Made by a program: the position numbers and the translations under genes. Of a stretch of 5,017 nt of DNA, positions 1 to 4,984 are shown in pieces. Under the pieces are notes generated by a model. It was not told where the DNA came from and ran no database searches. It worked only from the letters and a program-made list of their open reading frames with translations. Origin of the DNA: Thermodesulfobacteriota bacterium (GTDB lineage Bacteria; Desulfobacterota; DSM-4660; Desulfatiglandales; HGW-15); the NCBI GenBank assembly GCA_025454125.1, contig JALOPA010000232.1, forward strand, positions 1-5,017, given 5' to 3'. How positions within the stretch are numbered: position 1 is the first letter of the stretch; each line of letters opens with the position of its first letter.

Positions 1-1
1 A

Positions 2-379
2 CCGGACATGCAGATCCTCAGCCGGGCGAATCTGGAGCGCAATGTGTCCACTCTGCACCGGGCCGGCGCCGATTTCGTCATGTCTTATTCCTCACTGGGC
101 GCCAACGCGATCTTCAACTTTCTGAGAAATGAAGACACTCTGATGTTGGCGGAGGGACTGAACGTGTTCCGCCTCAAGGCCCCCAAGCCGCTCGTGGGCA
201 AAAATCTCGCCCAGTCGAAGATTCGCCAGATAACAGGGTGCTCCGTCGTCGGCATTAAGGTCAACGACGTCATGGCGATCAATCCCGATCCGCAGGCACC
301 AATCCACGAGGACGCGGAGCTGATCCTGATCGGGACCTATGAGGGAGAGAAAAAATTTCTCCAATGGACTGCGGGCTGA
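2..379 (+). CDS. Potassium channel / TrkA-type protein, C-terminal part (5' truncated by window edge)
   Basis: The reading frame is open from the first bases of the window, so the ATG at position 8 is internal and the true start lies upstream. About 125 residues are visible. The first ~40 (SRANLERNVSTLHRAGADFV, then MSYSSLGANAIFNFLR) match the end of an RCK/TrkA-N nucleotide-binding domain. Residues ~45-120 form a TrkA-C (RCK-C) domain, with the characteristic GKNLAQSKIRQITGCSVVGI segment, NPDP, and a closing ELILIGT strand. In this family the cytoplasmic RCK module binds nucleotide or ions and gates a K+ channel (Kch/MthK type) or Trk/Ktr transporter. The ERNVSTLHRAGADFV wording is, from memory, typical of bacterial ion-channel RCK proteins, so a two-helix channel pore is expected upstream; it is not visible here. 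The gene ends with TGA and runs convergently toward the dehydrogenase gene at 416, with 36 bp between them and no good terminator. Confidence 0.85.
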   Translation, partial: PDMQILSRANLERNVSTLHRAGADFVMSYSSLGANAIFNFLRNEDTLMLAEGLNVFRLKAPKPLVGKNLAQSKIRQITGCSVVGIKVNDVMAINPDPQAPIHEDAELILIGTYEGEKKFLQWTAG

Positions 380-415
380 TTCCGGTATTCGAGGGCTGAT
401 CCTTTTCTTTTCCTT

Positions 416-1309
416 TCAGGATGTGGTTTGGCCGATCTCGAAATTCGCCATCATTTCCAGGGCACGCACCATGGCGGAATGATCCCAGGCGCTGCCGTCA
501 TGGGCGGCGCAGGCGTTGAACAGCTCCTGACACGTTGCCGTGTTCGGCAGGCTGACACCGATGGCGCGTGCCGAGGATAGCGCCAGGTTGAGGTCCTTCT
601 GGTGAAGGGCGATGCGGAAACCCGGAGCAAAGGTGCGCTTGATCATTCGCTCGCCGTGGACCTCGAGGATGCGCGAGGAAGCAAAGCCGCCCATCAAGGC
701 CTGGCGGACCTTGGCCGGGTCCGCGCCGGCCTTAGAGGCGAACAGCAGCGCTTCTCCGACGGCCTCGATGGTCAGGGCCACGATGATCTGGTTGGCCACC
801 TTGCAGGTCTGACCGTCACCGGTGCCGCCCACCAGAGTGATGTTTTTGCCCATGAGGTCGAACAGCGGCTTCACCCGGTCAAAAACCTCCTGCTTCCCTC
901 CCACCATGATCGTCAGCGAGGCCGCCTTGGCCCCAACCTCGCCGCCCGACACAGGAGCATCCAGATACTCGCATCCCAGGGCCTCTATCTTTTTCGCAAA
1001 CTCCTTGGTCTCGATGGGCGAAATCGAGCTCATGTCCACCACGATTTTTCCGGGGGAAAGGCCGGCAGCCACACCGTCTTCTGCAAAGAGCGCGTCCGCC
1101 ACATTGGGCGTGTCCGGCACCATGAGGAAGAGGATGTCCGCCCTCAGGGCCACATCTTTGGACGAGAGGCAAGGGATCCCCCCCTGGGCGACGAAACTCT
1201 TGGCAAGCGGCTTGATGTCATAGAGGTACACTTCGTGCCCGGCGGCCATTAAGTGCCCGGCCATGGGTGCACCCATGATTCCCAATCCGATGAATCCTAT
1301 TTTACTCAT
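416..1309 (-). CDS. garR: Beta-hydroxyacid dehydrogenase, 2-hydroxy-3-oxopropionate (tartronate semialdehyde) reductase-like
   Basis: This 297-residue protein has the normal length for the 3-hydroxyisobutyrate dehydrogenase/GarR superfamily of cytosolic NAD(P)H-dependent semialdehyde reductases. An N-terminal Rossmann fold opens with GFIGLGIMG (residues 5-13). Asp31 at the end of the second strand suggests NAD(H) over NADP(H). The substrate signature DAPVSGGE lies at 117-124, and GGTGDGQTCKVANQ (161-174) carries the catalytic lysine, Lys170. PGFRIALHQKDL (229-240) in the all-helical C-terminal domain resembles E. coli GarR strongly. The start at 1309 is chosen because AAGGAGA (complement of 1317-1323) sits 7 nt upstream and the protein then begins directly with the first beta strand; an in-frame start at 1348 would add 13 unlikely residues. 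It lies 180 bp downstream of the iron alcohol dehydrogenase gene on the same strand, probably co-transcribed. No glycerate kinase or glyoxylate carboligase is in view, so succinic semialdehyde or glyoxylate reductase activity is an equal possibility. The family is certain; the exact substrate is not. Confidence 0.9.
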   Translation of the reverse strand: MSKIGFIGLGIMGAPMAGHLMAAGHEVYLYDIKPLAKSFVAQGGIPCLSSKDVALRADILFLMVPDTPNVADALFAEDGVAAGLSPGKIVVDMSSISPIETKEFAKKIEALGCEYLDAPVSGGEVGAKAASLTIMVGGKQEVFDRVKPLFDLMGKNITLVGGTGDGQTCKVANQIIVALTIEAVGEALLFASKAGADPAKVRQALMGGFASSRILEVHGERMIKRTFAPGFRIALHQKDLNLALSSARAIGVSLPNTATCQELFNACAAHDGSAWDHSAMVRALEMMANFEIGQTTS

Positions 1310-1316
1310 GATTGAC

Positions 1317-1323
1317 TCTCCTT
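1317..1323 (-). promoter_or_regulatory. Ribosome-binding site of the GarR-like gene
   Basis: Read on the minus strand this is AAGGAGA, 7 nt before the ATG at 1309. It decides the start in favour of 1309 over the longer in-frame start at 1348. Confidence 0.8.
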
Positions 1324-1489
1324 CGGCTGTAAGCTTTCTTGTCAGCATTCATATCCCGGCGTTTCGCTCCTGGGGCGACTGTGAAAGAAACTTGGTTTGA
1401 CGGCATGGTGGGGTTTTTACGAAGCCACCCGTTCTTCCCTTGCATTTGTCGCAGGGGGCCTGAGTGGCAGAGCGAAAGACACCCACGCA

Positions 1490-2767
1490 CTACCAGCACG
1501 TCATGGAATCCAGAAAGAGCCGTTTCAGGGCCTCGGCATCAACCGGTCGAGGCGAAAGCTTTGTGACGCGGTGCTGAGGAAGGGTGCCGGCGACCAACTT
1601 GTCCACGTCTTCCGGCTTGAACCCGATTGCAGCCAGTCCGTTGGGCATGCCCACCCTGCGCATCACGTCGGCAATTGTACCGGCGAGGAGATCTCCCGCT
1701 TTCTCAGGCGGCACACCGGAGATATCGGCGCCCATCCGTGCGGCTGCGTACAAGTGGAGTTGCGGGTTTGCCTGCGCAGTGAAGCGAAATACCGCCGGTG
1801 CATGCAGCGCCACGGCCATGCCGTGAGGCACGATCGGGTGTCCTGCAGGATACCCTTCGGGCACATAGTTCCTGACCATGCCTGACACCGGGTAGGACAT
1901 GCCGTGGGGCAAATGAACGCCGGCATTGCCGAAACCAATCCCGGCAAAGCTTGCTGCCAGCAGCATTTGGCCTCTCGCCTCCTCATCAGAGGGATCCTCG
2001 ATGGCCCTCACGAGGTTCCTGGCAATCATTTCGATCGCCCTCGCAGCCCAGATGGAGCTGATGGGATTTGCCCCCTGGTAAGCCGGCCGCATCCTGGGGC
2101 TTTCAGGAGCGGGCCGCTGGTGATACGGCAAAGCCGTGAGGGACTCGAGGGCGTGACTCAACACGTCAAGGCCGGTGCAGGCAGCCACCATCTTAGGGAG
2201 GGTGCGGGTGTTGTCGGGGTCTACGATGCCCATCACCGGTCGCAGAGCGCGGTGGGCTATGCCGGTCTTGGCGTGCATTTCCAGGAGATCGAAAATGGCG
2301 ACGCCCGTGGTTTCGCGTCCCGTACCTGCCGTGGTGGGGATTGCGATCATCGGCTTCAAGCGCCCGGGCACGGGCTGGCCCTGGCCGATCGGAGCGTTGA
2401 CATAAGTCAAAAGATCTGCCGGATAGGTGGCATAGAGATTGGCAGCCTTTGCTGTGTCCATGCTGGACCCGCCGCCGACAGCCACATAACCGTCAAACTT
2501 CCCGTCCTTCGCAAACCGGATCGCCTCCTTGAAAGAGACATCCGTGGGCTCCACGCTGGCTTGGTCAAAGAGCACCGCGTCAACGCCTGCATGCCGCACC
2601 GACTCGAGTGTTACGGTCACGGATTGGCTCTTCGTCAGGTTGGGATCGGTGACAACCATGACGCGACGGGTCCCCAATTCCTTCATGTCGTCTCCCACCT
2701 CGCGGGTCACGCCTGGGCCGTACTTGATGCTGGACGTATCCATGGTAAAGGCGGTCTCGAAAGCCAT
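1490..2767 (-). CDS. Iron-containing alcohol dehydrogenase, hydroxyacid-oxoacid transhydrogenase (ADHFE1/HOT)-like
   Basis: This is a full-length (425 aa) group III metal-dependent alcohol dehydrogenase. From memory it follows human ADHFE1 closely: YGPGVTREVG (16-25), VEPTDVSFKEAI (72-83), the dinucleotide motif GGGSSMDTAKAANLY (98-112), PTTAGTGRETTGVAIFD (144-160), LPYHQR (213-218), RPAYQGANPIS (227-237) and FAGIGFGNAGVHLPHGMSYP (274-293). Expected metal ligands are present: Asp201 and His205 in GLDVLSHALE, His288 in LPHGMSYP and His315 in VPHGMAVAL. HOT enzymes oxidise 4-hydroxybutyrate or 3-hydroxybutyrate while reducing 2-oxoglutarate to D-2-hydroxyglutarate, using tightly bound cofactor. 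Whether this bacterial member is a true transhydrogenase or a free-NAD alcohol dehydrogenase cannot be read from sequence. ATG 2767 is supported by GAGGAGG (complement of 2775-2781) 7 nt upstream. It is the first gene of a probable two-gene unit with the GarR-like gene. Arg151 replaces the Ser usual in the GTGSE motif. A fragment related to its 3' end recurs at 4880-4984. Confidence 0.92.
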   Translation of the reverse strand: MAFETAFTMDTSSIKYGPGVTREVGDDMKELGTRRVMVVTDPNLTKSQSVTVTLESVRHAGVDAVLFDQASVEPTDVSFKEAIRFAKDGKFDGYVAVGGGSSMDTAKAANLYATYPADLLTYVNAPIGQGQPVPGRLKPMIAIPTTAGTGRETTGVAIFDLLEMHAKTGIAHRALRPVMGIVDPDNTRTLPKMVAACTGLDVLSHALESLTALPYHQRPAPESPRMRPAYQGANPISSIWAARAIEMIARNLVRAIEDPSDEEARGQMLLAASFAGIGFGNAGVHLPHGMSYPVSGMVRNYVPEGYPAGHPIVPHGMAVALHAPAVFRFTAQANPQLHLYAAARMGADISGVPPEKAGDLLAGTIADVMRRVGMPNGLAAIGFKPEDVDKLVAGTLPQHRVTKLSPRPVDAEALKRLFLDSMTCW

Positions 2768-2921
2768 GATTCTTCCTCCTCAGTGCACCTTGATGCTTCA
2801 CCCAATAGCCCATCCCGTGCAAAAAGTCTATGCGCCTTTTCTTCTTGCGCTTCCGGACTCATAAGAACACCCGTGTCGACCTCGGACGGTCTCACGCACG
2901 ATCTCCTTAAGCCACAACATA
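2768..2921. other. 5' flank of the dehydrogenase unit in the divergent intergenic region
   Basis: This stretch separates the minus-strand dehydrogenase gene from the regulatory elements of the plus-strand toxin-antitoxin module. I looked for a minus-strand -35/-10 pair for the dehydrogenase and found none convincing, so its promoter is weak, activator-dependent, or not sigma70-like. A second minus-strand Shine-Dalgarno-like AAGGAG (complement of 2903-2908) lies 7 nt before a GTG at 2895. That GTG opens a 62-codon frame running through the dehydrogenase start to 2707, a possible leader peptide with no recognisable homology. Confidence 0.4.
2775..2781 (-). promoter_or_regulatory. Ribosome-binding site of the HOT-like dehydrogenase gene
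   Basis: On the minus strand this reads GAGGAGG, a near-perfect Shine-Dalgarno sequence 7 nt before the ATG at 2767. It supports that start over the internal methionine at residue 9. Confidence 0.8.
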
Positions 2922-2941
2922 GTGCATATGTACCTATACAC
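2922..2941. repeat. Imperfect 20-bp inverted repeat, candidate toxin-antitoxin operator
   Basis: The two half-sites GTGCATATGT and ACCTATACAC pair at 8 of 10 positions around a central GTAC. The repeat ends one base before the -35 box of the antitoxin promoter. Phd/YefM and related antitoxins commonly repress their own operon by binding palindromes overlapping the promoter, so autoregulation is the natural inference. The position is seen; protein binding is inferred. Confidence 0.45.
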
Positions 2942-2970
2942 TTGACATAAGCACTTCATACGCCTATCCT
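2942..2970 (+). promoter_or_regulatory. Sigma70-type promoter of the Phd/PIN toxin-antitoxin operon
   Basis: A consensus -35 box TTGACA (2942-2947) is followed after 17 bp by TATCCT (2965-2970) as -10. Transcription would start near 2977. This places the in-frame ATGs at 2972 and 2975 upstream of the transcript start and favours translation from the ATG at 3002. Confidence 0.65.
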
Positions 2971-3001
2971 TATGATGATTTCATGTGCAGAGGTCCCTAC
3001 C

Positions 3002-3274
3002 ATGGAAAGAGTTAACGCTTTGAAGCTAAGGAACAATTTGGGGGAGATCCTCGACCGATTGAGTAGCAAAGGAGATCCTATCCTCATCAGCAAAGGCAGA
3101 AAGATCAGAGCGGTTCTTGTCACTCCTGAGGATTTCGAAAGGCGCTTTCTTGATGTGAAGGCACAAGAGGAAAAGGATCAGCTTCTAGAGCTTTTCAAAA
3201 CGTTCAGAAGGCGAAAGAAAGAATCCATTCAGAGCCTCAAGGTGTTGCGACTGCTGAGAGGATATCCGGAATGA
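3002..3274 (+). CDS. Type II toxin-antitoxin antitoxin, Phd/YefM-like
   Basis: This 90-residue protein begins MERVNALKLRNNLGEILDRL and continues DPILISKGRKIRAVLVTPEDF (25-45, mixed helices and strands). That is the Phd/YefM DNA-binding fold: a conserved alpha helix with L-R-NNL, then two strands carrying 'pilIsKgrkirAVLV' and a 'tPEDFE' turn. The charged C-terminal part (46-90, rich in K, R and E) would be the disordered arm that wraps the toxin. ATG 3002 is preferred over in-frame 2972 because AGAGG (2989-2993) lies 8 nt upstream and because the predicted transcript starts near 2977. Its stop overlaps the PIN toxin start in ATGA, giving translational coupling. The antitoxin neutralises the ribonuclease by direct binding and probably represses the operon through the inverted repeat at 2922-2941. 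The family call is firm; the Phd versus other VapB-like class is from the pattern only. Confidence 0.8.
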   Translation: MERVNALKLRNNLGEILDRLSSKGDPILISKGRKIRAVLVTPEDFERRFLDVKAQEEKDQLLELFKTFRRRKKESIQSLKVLRLLRGYPE

Positions 3275-3696
3275 TTTGGATCGTTGATGCTTCTGTAGCC
3301 GTTCGCTGGTTCATCGAGGAAGAGGCTCACGTACTTGCCGATGAGGTGTTGAAGCGAATGGTGAATGAACCTCGACGGTTCGCTGTGCCGGAGCTCTTTT
3401 CCTTTGAAGTCTTTGCTGTGCTCCACCGCCTCCATCCCGACGCTCTCCATGTCTTCACTCAAGCGATCGTTCCTCTTCTTCAGGGCGGCATATTCCGGCA
3501 GCCCATGACCGAAGACCTGGCTGTCAAAGCCAGCCGCTTTGTCAAACTGGGCTTGACTGGATATGACGCCTGTTATGCTGCGCTCGCCAAGGACATGAAG
3601 GGCCTTTGGCTCACCTTTGACCACAAGGCCCATCGTCTCATTGAAAAAGAAAAGGTCTCTTGTCTGCTCCCTGGCGGATTGCCGCGGGATTGGTGA
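3271..3696 (+). CDS. vapC: PIN-domain ribonuclease toxin, VapC family
   Basis: The 141-residue protein has the size and layout of VapC toxins, Mg2+-dependent endoribonucleases that cleave specific RNAs (often tRNA or rRNA) and arrest growth. It opens IVDASVAVRWF with the first catalytic Asp at residue 6. The second acidic position is Glu46 in PELFSFEVFAVLHRL. Asp99 lies in LTGYDACYAALA and Asp117 in LTFDHKAHRL, so the PIN acidic quartet appears complete and the toxin is probably active. The ATG overlaps the antitoxin stop by 4 nt (ATGA), the usual arrangement for antitoxin-first modules. The gene ends TGA; a small GC hairpin at 3718-3732 follows but lacks a T run. G+C content is lower than in the dehydrogenase genes to the left, consistent with horizontal acquisition. 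Confidence 0.88.
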   Translation: MIWIVDASVAVRWFIEEEAHVLADEVLKRMVNEPRRFAVPELFSFEVFAVLHRLHPDALHVFTQAIVPLLQGGIFRQPMTEDLAVKASRFVKLGLTGYDACYAALAKDMKGLWLTFDHKAHRLIEKEKVSCLLPGGLPRDW

Positions 3697-3922
3697 GCGT
3701 GGTGTCAGCCGCGATCCCGAGCCCCCGGCTCGCAGTCTTCACGTGACCGGCCACGAGCGCGATGGGAATCGCCAAGGCTCCCGTATTAAAGCATACACGC
3801 CGCAAGCTTGATTCTCCTTTGACTCCACCATAAGTATCGAAATGGAAAGAAGACCGGTGTCCTTTGAGACAAGCGCTTACTGGTTTTTATCTTTCCTGAA
3901 ATGAGAGGAGTAGGGAAGGATA

Positions 3923-3951
3923 TTGACACAAGCAATACTTTGTCCTAAACT
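3923..3951 (+). promoter_or_regulatory. Sigma70-type promoter of the BrnT-family toxin-antitoxin operon
   Basis: TTGACA (3923-3928) and TAAACT (3946-3951) are separated by 17 bp. A start 7 nt past the -10 falls at 3958, the A of the toxin ATG, and no Shine-Dalgarno sequence precedes that ATG. The rest of the 261-bp gap from 3697 shows only a short GC hairpin near its left end. Confidence 0.55.
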
Positions 3952-3957
3952 CGAAAC

Positions 3958-4236
3958 ATGGAGATCTCGGGCTTTCAATGGGATGAGGACAATGTGGCTC
4001 ATATGGTGAGACACCATGTCTATCCAGATGAAGTGGAGGAGTTGGCTTTCGATGATGAGCCCTGGATCAGGAAGGGAAGCGGCGGAACCCGGTATATGCT
4101 GGGATACACCATTTCCGGACGCTATCTTTTTGTGGTTTATGCACTGAAAGAAAAGGGCATCGCTAGGGTTGTCACGGCCATGGGCATGGACGAGAAATCC
4201 AGACGGCTCTACAGGAAGCGGAGGAAGGGACTGTGA
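3958..4236 (+). CDS. brnT: BrnT-family (DUF497) ribonuclease toxin
   Basis: This 92-residue protein fits the BrnT/DUF497 family, small RelE-like ribonuclease toxins that block translation. Characteristic features are FQWDEDNVAHMVRHHV (6-21; family pattern 'f-WDe-K---n--kHgv'), a short acidic loop FDDEPW (31-36), GTRYMLGYTISGRYLFVVYAL (43-63) matching the family's 'eeRy-aiG---gr-lfVvy' strands, and an end IARVVTAMGMDEKSRRLYRKR (68-88) matching the 'iRIIsaR-a---Er--Y' finish. One difference is visible: the usual arginine of 'ISAR' is Met75-Gly76 (VVTAMGM), which could affect catalysis. ATG 3958 is kept because a later start would lose WDE, even though no ribosome-binding site precedes it and the promoter implies a leaderless message. 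Stop and next start overlap as GTGA. Toxin-first order is typical for BrnT modules. Confidence 0.82.
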   Translation: MEISGFQWDEDNVAHMVRHHVYPDEVEELAFDDEPWIRKGSGGTRYMLGYTISGRYLFVVYALKEKGIARVVTAMGMDEKSRRLYRKRRKGL

Positions 4237-4508
4237 AATTACCCGATTTCAAAACCGAAGCTCAAGAAAGGAAGTTCTGGCAGAAGCATTCAATCGCTGA
4301 TTACTGGAAGGATCTGCGAGAATCGGATGATATCTTCGAGAGGCCAAGGCTGACTCCCGTGACGGTGAAGTTTGACCCCCTTGTGCTGAGAAAAATAAAG
4401 ATGCTCGCAAAGAAGCGGGGCCTACCGTACAACGCCTACATCAGATATCTCCTTGCCAGAGGTGTGGAAGACGAAATCAGTTATAAGCCCTCACACGAAA
4501 AGTAAAGG
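4233..4508 (+). CDS. CopG-type ribbon-helix-helix antitoxin, partner of the BrnT-like toxin
   Basis: The 90-residue protein starts with GTG at 4233, overlapping the toxin stop as GTGA; GGAGG (4220-4224) sits 8 nt upstream, and the stop codon is the TAA within 4503-4508. The N-terminal part, KLPDFKTEAQERKFWQKHSI then ADYWKDL, matches the CopG_antitoxin family (PF12441, typical 'lPeFkseeEEaeFWdthd--dy'), thought to contact the toxin. Residues ~42-79 form a ribbon-helix-helix DNA-binding unit: strand PVTVKFD (42-48), helix PLVLRKIKMLAKKRG (49-63), then LPYNAYIRYLLARGVED (64-80). It would dimerise, bind the operon promoter and sequester the toxin. It differs from classical BrnA (DUF4415) in that N-terminal element, but the pairing BrnT + CopG-like protein is common. 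Confidence in family is high; functional pairing is inferred from overlap. Confidence 0.82.
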
Positions 4509-4879
4509 GCCCCCCTCCTCGTCACACACAAAGCCCCGACACGATGCTTTTGGTTTCTTCAGCCACTCAACAGTTCATTATTCGACTCATAGAGGAACGG
4601 GCTCTTTAGGGAACCCGAGCGATTACAGATCCTATGGTTGCGTGGCAGAGCAGTAACTGGGGGTAGCGACTTCCAACTTCTTTGTGAAAATCCACAGAGC
4701 TTGAAAGTTTTTTGTATTCAAAACGAAGTCTTCATGACAGGCAGACATCACCATCCAGAGGGAAATTGGAAAACTCGGTCAAAAGGCTGCAACGGCGAGG
4801 GAGGAATCAGGGATTAGTCGAGAAAATTTGGGATAAGTTCCTTACAACTCGATCGGCTCATTATGCGATGACTGCTCAT
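4509..4879. other. Non-coding stretch downstream of the second toxin-antitoxin module
   Basis: About 370 bp carry no coding region that I can support on either strand; the open frames are short and show no family pattern or ribosome-binding site. I see no tRNA, no transposase remnant and no tandem repeats. The only structured element is the hairpin plus T run around 4675-4713. A GGGCCC palindrome follows the antitoxin stop without a T run. The base composition stays at the lower G+C level of the toxin-antitoxin genes. Confidence 0.5.
4675..4713 (+). terminator. Possible rho-independent terminator after the BrnT/CopG operon
   Basis: AACTT (4675-4679) can pair with AAGTT (4705-4709), and CTTTGTG (4680-4686) with CACAGAG (4693-4699) including one G-U pair. 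The loop is six bases and a five-base bulge lies on the 3' side. A run of six T occupies 4708-4713, partly used in the stem. The stem is AT-rich and about 170 bp from the antitoxin stop, so this is tentative. Confidence 0.3.
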
Positions 4880-4984
4880 TCACAGTGAGTTTGCCAGGTA
4901 CAACCGGCACGTCATGGAGTCCAGAAACAGTTGTCTGAGGGCCTCTGCATCGACCTGCATGGGGATGTAGTTTCCCGATTTCAT
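4880..4984 (-). pseudogene. Remnant of a second iron alcohol dehydrogenase gene (3' end only)
   Basis: On the minus strand the frame reads VDAEALRQLFLDSMTC, matching the C-terminal end of the HOT-like dehydrogenase (VDAEALKRLFLDSMTC). At DNA level 45 of 55 bases match without gaps between 4901-4955 and 1490-1544. The intact gene's final TGG-TAG has become CGG-TTG here, so the stop is lost and the frame runs on for YLANSL before a TGA ending at 4880. Upstream of the shared part the frame has an ATG at 4982-4984 and then an in-frame TAG at 4994-4996. An intact dehydrogenase therefore cannot be read through into this segment in the same frame. Residues before VDAEAL (GNYIPMQ) differ from the intact copy (TKLSPRP) except for one Pro, suggesting a diverged paralogue and not a recent local duplication. 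The window ends 33 bp further on, so how much more of the relative exists is unknown. Confidence 0.6.

Noticed and set aside
602..1252. A 216-codon + strand frame opposite the GarR-like gene, and others nested there
   Set aside because: They are antisense to a clear dehydrogenase, have low-complexity composition (His, Arg and Gly rich) and show no recognisable motif.
1904..2950. A 348-codon open frame on the + strand opposite the iron alcohol dehydrogenase gene
   Set aside because: It mirrors a convincingly identified gene in GC-rich DNA, where antisense frames stay open by codon bias. Its translation is rich in His, Gly and Arg with no family pattern, and it has no plausible ribosome-binding site.
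2972..3001. Upstream in-frame ATGs (2972, 2975) as the antitoxin start
   Set aside because: No ribosome-binding site precedes them and they lie before the predicted transcript start near 2977. ATG 3002 has AGAGG at good spacing and begins with the conserved fold.
3229..3633. A 134-codon minus-strand frame opposite the PIN toxin
   Set aside because: The PIN toxin on the + strand has all catalytic acidic residues and is coupled to its antitoxin; the opposite frame shows no domain.
3718..3732. CGAGCC-CCC-GGCTCG hairpin as terminator of the PIN operon
   Set aside because: The six-pair stem is perfect but no T run follows, so rho-independent termination is not supported.
4599..4620. CGGG...CCCG potential hairpin in the non-coding right end
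   Set aside because: The short stem has an internal mismatch and no T run; such structures are expected by chance.
4453..4656. A 67-codon + strand frame overlapping the end of the CopG-type antitoxin
   Set aside because: It is out of frame with the antitoxin, has no ribosome-binding site, and its Ser/His/Thr-rich translation resembles no known protein.
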